Source of the DNA: CAYRGQ01 sp964444885
GTDB taxonomy: Bacteria; Bacteroidota; Bacteroidia; Sphingobacteriales; Sphingobacteriaceae
DNA length: 5,665 nt
Reading direction: 5' to 3'
NCBI GenBank assembly: GCA_964444885.1
Contig: CAYUIZ010000163.1
Coordinates: forward strand, 1-5,665
A program made the translations under genes and the position numbers. Shown piece by piece: positions 1 to 5,665 of the stretch. The first letter of the stretch is position 1. Each line of letters begins with the position of its first letter. The notes beneath the pieces were generated by a model. The model was not told the DNA's origin, made no database searches, and was given only the letters and a program-made list of their open reading frames with translations.

Positions 1-1003
1 TAAGATTATTAATAAAGTCCCGCACCTGCTGTACTTCCTCGACGGTCACGGGCGAGGCTTGATTGCCCCAGCTCGATCGCTCGTGCGTGGCGATAGCCGC
101 CACCTCTTCGTCGGTAAGCAAGTCGGCGAAGCCGACCATCACGCCGTATTCGGGTCGGGCGTCATAGCCCTGCAGGATGACTCGGATAAGCATTTCGGGA
201 TCCGGATCATTCACCATGCTACTACCCGCCAAGGGGGGGAACGCCCCAGCCAATCCCATGCCGTCGCTTTGGTGACAAGCCCCACATACGTTGGCGTATA
301 GCACGCTGCCGTCCGGCAGGCCCGCCTCGGCCCCATCGGCTGCCCCATCGGGACGTTTGCGCTCCGCGGCAGGTATAAATTCGAGGGGAGCCAAGTCGGC
401 AAGATCGGGTTGCTTAAGCGACTGCAGGTAAGCAATCAGGTCCAACAGCTCGGGCTTGGCCACCACGGTTTTGCCTGGCGTTCTCAGGAATTGCTCCGGT
501 ACGGGTACGACCGCATCATCCGCGGTCACTTCACTTTCGTATTTCTCCTCAAATAGCCAAGGATACGCGGGCATAATGGATTCCTTCACCACGATACGCG
601 GGTTGTACATGTGCAGCAAGTGCCATTCCTGGCCAGGCTGGCGCTTGCCTACGTCGGTCAAATCAGGGCCGGTGCGCTCACTGCCCAACAACGAGGGCGA
701 CTGGCGCCAGGTATCCATGCGTTGCTTGCTATAATAATAGTCGGAGGCCATTGACGGCCGCTCACCCCAGACGTTGTCCATCTCGATATTGCGCACCTGC
801 TGGGTATGGCACGAGACACAATTCTCCTTGACATAGATATGTAGGCCTTGGCGCTCGGCGGGGGTCATGTCCCGCATCATGGGCAAGGGCTCCGTCTCCT
901 GCAGCTGATAGGCTGGCACCACGGCAATGAGGATACTCAGGCCCAAGAAGACCAAGAACGCCGTGTTGACCAGATTGCGATGATTTTTATGGAAATTCAA
1001 CAT
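1..1003 (-). CDS. ccoO: CcoO-type cytochrome c fused to a second cytochrome c domain (cbb3 oxidase subunit II), C-terminus cut by window edge
   Basis: Membrane-anchored c-type cytochrome that passes electrons to the catalytic subunit of a cbb3-type oxidase on the periplasmic side. I translated 334 codons from the ATG at 1003 with no stop, so the gene continues past base 1. One N-terminal membrane helix covers about residues 14-31. The CcoO domain follows, with heme motif C62-VS-C65-H66, the family segment RTGPDL (111-116), and SIMPAYPWL (142-150), whose M144 is the likely axial ligand. After an Ala/Asp-rich linker (about 211-228) comes a second class I cytochrome c domain with C240-GA-C243-H244, a probable ligand M289 and a late SSWGN motif (310-314). 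Ordinary CcoO is about 200 residues with one heme, so this is a CcoO-cytochrome c fusion. The second heme may replace part of CcoP (inference). The start lies 12 bases after the ccoN stop, so the two are probably cotranscribed. Confidence 0.88.
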   Translation of the reverse strand, partial: MLNFHKNHRNLVNTAFLVFLGLSILIAVVPAYQLQETEPLPMMRDMTPAERQGLHIYVKENCVSCHTQQVRNIEMDNVWGERPSMASDYYYSKQRMDTWRQSPSLLGSERTGPDLTDVGKRQPGQEWHLLHMYNPRIVVKESIMPAYPWLFEEKYESEVTADDAVVPVPEQFLRTPGKTVVAKPELLDLIAYLQSLKQPDLADLAPLEFIPAAERKRPDGAADGAEAGLPDGSVLYANVCGACHQSDGMGLAGAFPPLAGSSMVNDPDPEMLIRVILQGYDARPEYGVMVGFADLLTDEEVAAIATHERSSWGNQASPVTVEEVQQVRDFINNL

Positions 1004-1015
1004 GATTCTGTTTCT

Positions 1016-2809
1016 TTACGATGGCCGGTAAGCGCGAGGCGCGGTTGCGGGCTCGCGAACCATCACATAAAAATTATAGGCAAACATCAGGTGCGAGAGG
1101 AACATCAGCGAACCACCGATGGCGCGCCATACCCAAAACGGATACATCAGCACGACCGATTCCATGAATGGTTTGCCCTCGATCCAACTGAGGCCACGCA
1201 GCGTGCCACCCGCCATCAACGACACCATATACGCGAACAACCCAATGAAAGCCAGCCAAAAATGTACACCCACGAACAGTTGTCGTGGCTCGCGCCCCGT
1301 CAACCTGGGCAATACGCCGTAAATGCAAGCCCACACCAAAAAAGTGATGATGCCATACATCGTCATATGGGAATGCGCTACGTTGAAGTCCGTGAAGTGC
1401 CAGATGAAATTCGTAAACCGAAAAGCCTGCAAGCTGCCTTGCGTAGATCCCACGAAATAGAATACCACGCCCACGAGGAAAAACGGCAACACATAGCTTT
1501 TGGAAATCTCGTTCCAACTCCCCCGCATGGTCATCAGGAAGTTGGTCGTACCAGCCACTACCGGAATGAACATGCCGGCGCTGAAGACGATGGCCACGGT
1601 CTGCAGCCACCAGGGCAACGGGCTGAATACGAAATGGTGCGTACCGATCATCGTGTAAAATAGCATCTGTGTCCAAAACGCCAGCACGCCGAGGGAATAG
1701 GAATAAATAGGCTTATTGAGCGACGAGGGCAGGTAATAATACACAAGCCCGAGCGTGACGGTCATGAACCACATGCCCACGCCTTGGTGCATGTAATAGC
1801 CCTGAATAACGGTTTCGCCTAGCCCAGCTTGGAAGAACGGGATATAGCCGATGGTGAACAGGACCAACGTCCAAACCATTCCGCCCAAGAGGTACCAATT
1901 GGATATATAGATTTCCGACACCTTGCGTGTGGCCACCGTTTTGTAGTAATTGCGGAACGTAATAAAAAGCCCCACGCCGAAGAATAGCGCTACGGGCCAA
2001 ATATATTCGCGGTACTCGCCACCCCCATTATTCACGCCGGCCATGAGCAACACCGTGCCCGACAGCACGGCCAGGTTGATCAGCCACCAACCCCACCAAG
2101 CCATTTTGTAGCTGTATATCCGCGTATTAGAGGTGCGCGCCACCACGAAGTAGCCCAGCCCAATCATGGCCACGGAGGCCCACCCCCAAAAAACCGCGTT
2201 GGTGTGCACAGGACGCAGACGCCCAAAGGCCAGCCATTCTACCGCATCGAGGTCGGGCCAAATAAATTTCATGCCCACATATTGCCCCACAAGCGTACCG
2301 AACACGAGCCACGCCACCGAGGAGCCGATATACCAAACCACCACACGCTTAAGTTCCGAGGGTGTTTCCTCGGTTAGCCGGGCACGTTTCTTTTCGTCTA
2401 CCAATGGATTTTCCGGATCGTGCGTTACCTGCGCGACCAAGCCCTTATCGTCCCCGACCAGGCGGTCGCTCCCCAGTTCAGCGCCCGAAAGGCGGAATGA
2501 GCGGGCGGTACGCCGCTTTTCGAGGATATCGTCGATTGTCGCATCATCCAAGCCAATAAGATCCTCAGAGAACTCCAAACTTTGGCGCTCGAGATTCTTT
2601 TTTCGAAGCGATTCGACGTACGCCGAAATCCGCGCGGATAGAATCAGCACCGCGATGAGCACGACCACCGCCACCAACACCAGTGTTCCGATGATGCCGG
2701 GGCTAGCCAGCCAATTATCCGTGCTCGGATTCGGTACCGGTTGCGCCGCCGCTGGCATGATTGCCAGCATCGCCATTCCCCCCATCAAAGCTAAGCTTCT
2801 CGCGCTCAT
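1016..2809 (-). CDS. ccoN: cbb3-type cytochrome c oxidase catalytic subunit I with long N-terminal extension
   Basis: Integral-membrane heme-copper subunit expected to reduce O2 and pump protons. Residues visible by comparison with the family: H202 (in RPVHTNAVFWG) and H481 as low-spin heme b ligands, H479 for heme b3, and H341, H391 and H392 for CuB. Y385 sits six residues before the HH pair, where the cross-linked Tyr of cbb3 enzymes lies. About 12 core membrane helices run from residue 157 to 585. The protein has 597 residues, against roughly 470-480 for proteobacterial CcoN. The excess is N-terminal: a signal peptide ending AAA-Q23, a helix at about 36-58, then a highly charged linker to about 155. 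Odd points: Q457 replaces the Glu of the usual STFEGP segment, and the helix around 478-486 (AHSHMTMYG) reads like NorB. Start M1 is chosen because only it gives a full signal peptide; the nearest AAAAAGG ribosome-binding match is 16 bases upstream, which is far. A NO reductase role cannot be excluded, but Y385 and the lack of the NorB VEG motif after H341 favour an oxidase. Confidence 0.9.
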   Translation of the reverse strand: MSARSLALMGGMAMLAIMPAAAQPVPNPSTDNWLASPGIIGTLVLVAVVVLIAVLILSARISAYVESLRKKNLERQSLEFSEDLIGLDDATIDDILEKRRTARSFRLSGAELGSDRLVGDDKGLVAQVTHDPENPLVDEKKRARLTEETPSELKRVVVWYIGSSVAWLVFGTLVGQYVGMKFIWPDLDAVEWLAFGRLRPVHTNAVFWGWASVAMIGLGYFVVARTSNTRIYSYKMAWWGWWLINLAVLSGTVLLMAGVNNGGGEYREYIWPVALFFGVGLFITFRNYYKTVATRKVSEIYISNWYLLGGMVWTLVLFTIGYIPFFQAGLGETVIQGYYMHQGVGMWFMTVTLGLVYYYLPSSLNKPIYSYSLGVLAFWTQMLFYTMIGTHHFVFSPLPWWLQTVAIVFSAGMFIPVVAGTTNFLMTMRGSWNEISKSYVLPFFLVGVVFYFVGSTQGSLQAFRFTNFIWHFTDFNVAHSHMTMYGIITFLVWACIYGVLPRLTGREPRQLFVGVHFWLAFIGLFAYMVSLMAGGTLRGLSWIEGKPFMESVVLMYPFWVWRAIGGSLMFLSHLMFAYNFYVMVREPATAPRAYRPS

Positions 2810-2811
2810 AT

Positions 2812-2823
2812 TTAATATATTAA
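2812..2823. promoter_or_regulatory. 12-base perfect palindrome just ahead of ccoN start
   Basis: TTAATATATTAA is its own reverse complement and ends two bases before the ccoN start codon. It separates the only purine-rich ribosome-binding match (AAAAAGG, 2826-2832) from the ATG. It could be an operator or a weak RNA hairpin that affects initiation, but AT-rich leaders produce such palindromes by chance. It does not match the FNR box, whose half-sites are spaced by four bases. Confidence 0.25.
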
Positions 2824-2847
2824 GACCTTTTTATCCTTTGTTATTTT

Positions 2848-2867
2848 AAAAAAACGGATTACCGTTT
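2848..2867 (-). terminator. Weak terminator-like hairpin overlapping the end of the Rrf2 gene
   Basis: Read on the minus strand, AAACGG (2867-2862), loop TAAT, CCGTTT (2857-2852) and four more T residues form a six-pair stem followed by a T run. The stop codon of the regulator lies in the loop. The stem is short, with only three G-C pairs, so it may act as an attenuator or a leaky terminator between the regulator and ccoN. No separate TAnnTTTG promoter is seen between it and ccoN, so some read-through is likely. Confidence 0.4.
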
Positions 2868-3293
2868 CAGCACCGTCATTCCGTCATTTACGCCTTCCGC
2901 CAGTTCGGCGATGGTTGTTCCGGCGAGCATATCCCGCAACTGTTCGCGAATCACCTTGAACTTGTCGTGGACCGGACAGGGCTTCTTCTCGTTACACGCT
3001 TTCAACCCCAGTCCGCAGCCGTGGAAAATATGGTCGCCGTCGATGGCGTTGACAATGTCAATGGCCCGGATACGGGCCCGCTGTTCGTTATCGACCTCAA
3101 AACCACCCGAAGGGCCCTTCAACGAGCTGATAATCCCGCTGCGCGCCAGTTGTTGCAAGATCTTCGCGGTGAACGCCTCCGGAGAATCAATCGCTTGTGC
3201 GATGTCTTTCAAACAAACGCGTTGCCGGTACTTCGATTCATTGGCGATATAAATCGTTGCCCTTATCCCGTATTCACAAGCTTTTGAAAACAT
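2859..3293 (-). CDS. Rrf2-family transcriptional regulator (IscR/NsrR-like, probable Fe-S sensor)
   Basis: Cytoplasmic DNA-binding regulator of 144 residues, a normal length for the family. The N-terminal winged helix-turn-helix starts FSKACEYGIRAT, and the wing carries GPSGGF (60-65). The C-terminal half has C93-x6-C100-x5-C106-PVH109, the Cys triplet that binds an Fe-S cluster in IscR and NsrR type members; sensing of NO, O2, redox or iron-sulphur status is inferred from this. The frame stays open upstream to 3350, but the ATG at 3293 is chosen because AAGGAAAG lies just ahead (3297-3304) and the promoter at 3315-3345 would otherwise sit inside the gene. The extra 19 residues are also unlike the family. 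It is the first gene before the oxidase pair, 49 bases from ccoN, so it probably controls that operon and perhaps itself. NsrR, IscR and a Bacteroidota-specific relative cannot be told apart here. Confidence 0.92.
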   Translation of the reverse strand: MFSKACEYGIRATIYIANESKYRQRVCLKDIAQAIDSPEAFTAKILQQLARSGIISSLKGPSGGFEVDNEQRARIRAIDIVNAIDGDHIFHGCGLGLKACNEKKPCPVHDKFKVIREQLRDMLAGTTIAELAEGVNDGMTVLKR

Positions 3294-3314
3294 ATTCTTT
3301 CCTTGATTCCGGGA

Positions 3315-3345
3315 CAAATGTACAAATTTTCCGATATCGGACAAA
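3315..3345 (-). promoter_or_regulatory. Bacteroidota-type promoter of the Rrf2 regulator gene (and probably the oxidase operon)
   Basis: The minus strand shows TTTG (3345-3342), a 19-base spacer, then TACATTTG (3322-3315), which fits the Bacteroidota housekeeping consensus TTTG-N17-23-TAnnTTTG. The -7 element ends 21 bases before the chosen start codon, and a ribosome-binding site lies between, so the leader would be short. A 12-base palindrome sits between the two elements, so a bound repressor would block the polymerase. Confidence 0.72.
3330..3341. promoter_or_regulatory. Palindromic putative operator inside the Rrf2 promoter
   Basis: TCCGATATCGGA is a perfect 12-base palindrome lying wholly in the spacer between the -33 and -7 elements. 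Related CGGA half-sites lie around it: TTCGGAT at 3349-3355 and again at 3369-3375 (20 bases apart), and CGGAAAATT at 3325-3333 and 3358-3366 (33 bases apart), all read on the minus strand. The position suggests autoregulation by the adjacent Rrf2 protein, but it matches no characterised Rrf2 site I can name. Confidence 0.45.
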
Positions 3346-3502
3346 AACATCCGAATTAATTTTCCGCGATCCGAAGTTGACGTGAATGTCGCCCCCCTGC
3401 TAGGTGTACCAAGGCCTAGAAACGGGCATTATTTTGATAGGGCCCAGGAATGAACACGCGAGGATTACGGCCTGTCGAGGCTGGTGACGTACTTGAATTC
3501 CC

Positions 3503-4612
3503 TCATCCGCACCCCCGCTCCCGCCTATGCGCCGCCAGCACGAGCCTGACCACCTGATTGTAACGGTCCAGGCCTTCCGGCTGGTTGTTGGCTTCCAGGT
3601 ATTGGCCATAAAAAGCTTCGGTGAGCGTATTGACCATGCCGAGATAACGTCGCCAATAGGCTTGATGGGCTTTCACGTCGGCTAATACAGCCGGTGACAC
3701 CCGTTCGAATAGTTGCTGGTACAGGGCGCGGTCGTAGCGGTGCACGTCCGCCAAAACCATCCAAAGTACGGTATAGTACGCCGAATACCGAAATAGTGTC
3801 TCGTCGCTGTGCAGGGCCAGCACAAACCCGATGTAGTTGGCTTCGTCCTCAAAACCGATTCCCGCCTGATGCGCTAGCTCGTGGCACGCCGTGAACGGCC
3901 GCGCCCACAGCGGCATATCGCTGTTCACGTGTGCTTCGTGGCTATACGGATTAAAATAGCCGGACACGCCCATATAGTTACCAAACGCATTTACCAAAGG
4001 GCTTTTTGCGCGGGGCCGGTGTACCAACAAGGAGGCAGGCAACACCGTATCCGCCTGCAGCACACGCGCCGCTTCGGCATAGATTGTGGCGTTGGACATC
4101 GTGGGCATACCGTCGCCAAGCTGTTCCCGCAACGCATTGGCTGAATCGACGTAGGCGTATGCCACCTCGATCAAATCAGCGACCCCAGGACGTATGTCTT
4201 CGAGGCCCAATTGCCGTTCTAAGGGTACGCGAAAGTAGTTAAGCCCCCACAATAGGTAGAACGCCACGTAGAGCGCTATCACGAGATTAGCCAGACGAAG
4301 GCCGCAACACATCGCCGCCCTCCCCTGCTTGCGCCACATCCGGCGCATCAGTCTGACTAGGGCCACGACCGCGACCACCACCACGGATGCATAAAATAAG
4401 TCGCCCACAGCGAATGGAATCCAGCCGAAAAGCGTTTGCAACACGGAGCCAATGACGGGAAAAATGCCCTGGCTGTACGATTCTTCCACACGTTCGGGTG
4501 AACGCCTAAACCAAGCCATTGCCAACGCCGTGGCCACGAGCCAAGCAAACGTGCATAGCTGCCATGCCCACTGTCGCCTGGAAGGCGAAACGCGCTTGCC
4601 GTTAATGTTCAT
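3503..4612 (-). CDS. DUF3810 family membrane protein with HELAH zinc-protease-like motif
   Basis: A 369-residue membrane protein of a family found mainly in Bacteroidota; its substrate and role are unknown. Three hydrophobic segments lie at about residues 16-36, 70-90 and 105-124, followed by a long soluble part. The soluble part holds H244-ELA-H248 followed by QAGIGFEDEAN, giving two zinc-binding His, the catalytic-type Glu245 and candidate third ligands E255 or E257. NPYSHEAHVN just before it (221-230) is another notable His-containing stretch. Metallopeptidase activity is inferred from the motif only. The frame is open further upstream to 4873, but that part overlaps the nucleoid protein gene in another frame and looks unlike protein of this family. 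The ATG at 4612 puts the first membrane helix near the N-terminus. The start overlaps the upstream stop by 11 bases, which suggests translational coupling and a shared promoter beyond the right edge. Confidence 0.85.
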   Translation of the reverse strand: MNINGKRVSPSRRQWAWQLCTFAWLVATALAMAWFRRSPERVEESYSQGIFPVIGSVLQTLFGWIPFAVGDLFYASVVVVAVVALVRLMRRMWRKQGRAAMCCGLRLANLVIALYVAFYLLWGLNYFRVPLERQLGLEDIRPGVADLIEVAYAYVDSANALREQLGDGMPTMSNATIYAEAARVLQADTVLPASLLVHRPRAKSPLVNAFGNYMGVSGYFNPYSHEAHVNSDMPLWARPFTACHELAHQAGIGFEDEANYIGFVLALHSDETLFRYSAYYTVLWMVLADVHRYDRALYQQLFERVSPAVLADVKAHQAYWRRYLGMVNTLTEAFYGQYLEANNQPEGLDRYNQVVRLVLAAHRRERGCG

Positions 4613-5657
4613 GCTCAAAATAGACCTTGTAATAATGCAGGCCTTTCTCTTCGTCATAGCCTTTCTCGATGTATTCCCGCTTGCCATGCACATAAATATG
4701 GAAGTTTTTATCGAGCTTGAGTACGCTTTTGTAGGTGGACTGCACTTTCTTGACGGCTTTCTGTGAGATATCGAAGCGCTCGCCGAAATCGATGTCGGTG
4801 TCTTCCTCAAACTGCTGGCGATAGTCGTTAAACAGTCCGACCGCTTGCGGATTACCCAGCACTTGCTCTTCAAATTCTTCCTTCACGAAGGCATCCTTCT
4901 CTTTAAAGTATGCCATGGATCGATTGAGCAGGTCGAACTTATCGGCCCGCTCCATTTCGAAAACCTCATCCAGCTTTTCGTTGACAAAGCCTTTGTACAC
5001 CTTCAGGAAATTGCCAGTCTGCGTGAATTCGTCATTGCGCAAGCGCAATTGCAGGAAATCGTCTTTCCAGTACACCGCTTCCTGCTGCCGGTTGGTTTGG
5101 TCTACCACCAGCACTTTGTATCCCGCTTCGGCTTCCGTGTTGAGGATCAGGCAGCCCTTGTCGAGCTTATTGATGTTAATTGCGTCCTGCTCGTAGTCGA
5201 GGTTGAATTTGCCTTGCTCGGGGTATACCTTCAGGTAAGTTTCCTTGTTTTCGGATTTGAAAATACCGATGGCTTCGTGCTCCTGCCCTTCCAACTGCAC
5301 GGATTTGAGGTGCACGACGTAAACCTCGCCCGCCTTGATTTTCGGATGGTTTGACGACTCGTACAGGTGCTTACAGACCTGCTCACTCAGGGCATGGAAA
5401 TCGAGCTTACCTTCAAAAAAAGCATGGGCAAAATGGTAGGTTTCGTTCAGTTCCAAGCTGTCGTTGGGGTGAAAAAACCGGTACACCTCGTCCACCTTAC
5501 TAAACGGCGTCAGGAAATAGTGCATCAGCAACGATGGGAGCACCTCGTCGTGTATCTCCACAGGCTGTTCGGAAAGCACGTAAAATTCATCCTGCAGTTT
5601 ATTTCCGACCCGATGAATGGACAGCCGTTCAAATGACGTATCTGTATAATATAACAT
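4602..5657 (-). CDS. Nucleoid-associated protein, NdpA/YejK family
   Basis: A 351-residue soluble protein, close to the roughly 335 residues of E. coli YejK. Recognised from the opening LSIHRVGNKL (12-21), the HPKIKAGEVYVVHL stretch (104-117), GIFKSENKETYLKV (131-144), DKGCLIL (166-172) and a Lys-rich C-terminal part (about 300-345). Family members are counted as 37-kDa nucleoid-associated DNA-binding proteins, but their physiological role is poorly known, so a DNA-organising role is taken from the family and not shown here. The ATG at 5657 places LSIHxVGNK near the N-terminus as in relatives. Only eight bases lie upstream within the window, so no promoter or ribosome-binding site can be judged. 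The gene overlaps the next one by 11 bases. Confidence 0.9.
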   Translation of the reverse strand: MLYYTDTSFERLSIHRVGNKLQDEFYVLSEQPVEIHDEVLPSLLMHYFLTPFSKVDEVYRFFHPNDSLELNETYHFAHAFFEGKLDFHALSEQVCKHLYESSNHPKIKAGEVYVVHLKSVQLEGQEHEAIGIFKSENKETYLKVYPEQGKFNLDYEQDAININKLDKGCLILNTEAEAGYKVLVVDQTNRQQEAVYWKDDFLQLRLRNDEFTQTGNFLKVYKGFVNEKLDEVFEMERADKFDLLNRSMAYFKEKDAFVKEEFEEQVLGNPQAVGLFNDYRQQFEEDTDIDFGERFDISQKAVKKVQSTYKSVLKLDKNFHIYVHGKREYIEKGYDEEKGLHYYKVYFEHEH

Positions 5658-5665
5658 AGTTAATC

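Larger units (their letters stand above)
3294..3502. other. Intergenic region between the DUF3810 gene and the Rrf2 gene
   Basis: About 210 bases without a recognised gene. The part next to the regulator (3294-3380) is AT-rich and holds its ribosome-binding site, promoter and CGGA repeats. The part next to the DUF3810 stop (3381-3502) is more GC-rich. It holds a weak inverted repeat (CTAGG 3400-3404 with CCTAG 3415-3419) and a GGGC/GCCC pair near 3424-3445, neither followed by a T run, so no confident terminator is called. No tRNA or other RNA gene was seen. Confidence 0.6.

Noticed and set aside
848..1663. Long open frame on the plus strand (271 codons)
   Set aside because: It lies opposite the end of ccoN and the start of ccoO, which have clear family motifs. 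Its translation is rich in His, Gln and Arg and resembles no family.
1016..2809. Calling the catalytic subunit a NorB nitric oxide reductase
   Set aside because: Y385 is kept before the HH pair, and the segment after H341 reads QGVGMWF rather than the NorB WVEG pattern. A CcoO-type partner follows, so a cbb3-type oxidase is the better call.
2166..2849. Plus-strand open frame of 227 codons
   Set aside because: It is antisense to the N-terminal part of ccoN; Ser/Arg-rich composition typical of an antisense frame and no recognisable domain.
3294..3350. Upstream extension of the Rrf2 frame by 19 codons
   Set aside because: This stretch contains the promoter elements and ribosome-binding site; family members start with the MFSKACEYG-type segment.
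3400..3445. Inverted repeats (CTAGG/CCTAG and GGGC/GCCC) as a terminator for the DUF3810 gene
   Set aside because: Arms are only four or five bases with long loops and there is no T run after them.
3400..3609. Minus-strand 69-codon frame across the DUF3810 stop
   Set aside because: Mostly out of frame within the DUF3810 gene, no ribosome-binding site or family resemblance seen.
4613..4873. Upstream extension of the DUF3810 frame by 87 codons
   Set aside because: It overlaps the nucleoid protein gene in another frame, with Ser/Lys-rich text unlike the family. The ATG at 4612 fits the membrane topology and the gene junction.
4845..5354. Plus-strand open frame of 169 codons
   Set aside because: Antisense shadow of the NdpA-family gene; its hydrophobic, Val/Leu/Phe-rich text mirrors the acidic and Lys-rich codons of the real gene.

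Overview
The window looks like a chromosomal piece of a member of the Bacteroidota. Three things point there: a DUF3810 gene (a family found mainly in that phylum) beside a NdpA-type nucleoid-associated protein, a TTTG-N19-TAnnTTTG promoter ahead of the regulator gene, and cbb3-type oxidase genes with Bacteroidota-style N-terminal extensions. Base composition looks close to half G+C by eye, high for many Bacteroidota; genus cannot be fixed from this alone. All five genes lie on the minus strand, so the window reads from right to left.

Right part (5657 down to 3503): a nucleoid-associated protein gene (NdpA/YejK family) overlaps by 11 bases a DUF3810 gene for a membrane protein with an HELAH zinc-protease-like motif. 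The overlap suggests translational coupling. About 210 bases without a recognised gene follow. They hold the promoter of the next gene and a cluster of CGGA/TCCG repeats that may be its operator, but no convincing terminator.

Left part (3293 down to 1): an Rrf2-family regulator with a conserved Cys triplet is followed after 49 bases by a cbb3-type oxidase catalytic subunit (CcoN), and 12 bases later by a CcoO-type cytochrome c fused to a second cytochrome c domain. The last gene runs off the left edge. The arrangement suggests a redox-, iron-sulphur- or NO-responsive switch controlling a terminal respiratory complex. No ccoP, ccoQ, ccoG, ccoH, ccoI or ccoS is seen, though the operon may continue past base 1.

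The most interesting part is the oxidase. The CcoN has all the metal ligands and the active-site Tyr of cbb3 oxidases. However, it has Gln where cbb3 subunits normally carry a conserved Glu, its heme-ligand helix reads somewhat like NorB, and it has about 150 extra N-terminal residues (signal peptide, extra membrane helix, charged linker). Its partner carries a second c-heme domain that could stand in for CcoP. This may be a divergent branch of the C-family heme-copper enzymes. No RNA genes, CRISPR arrays, insertion sequences or phage genes were seen.
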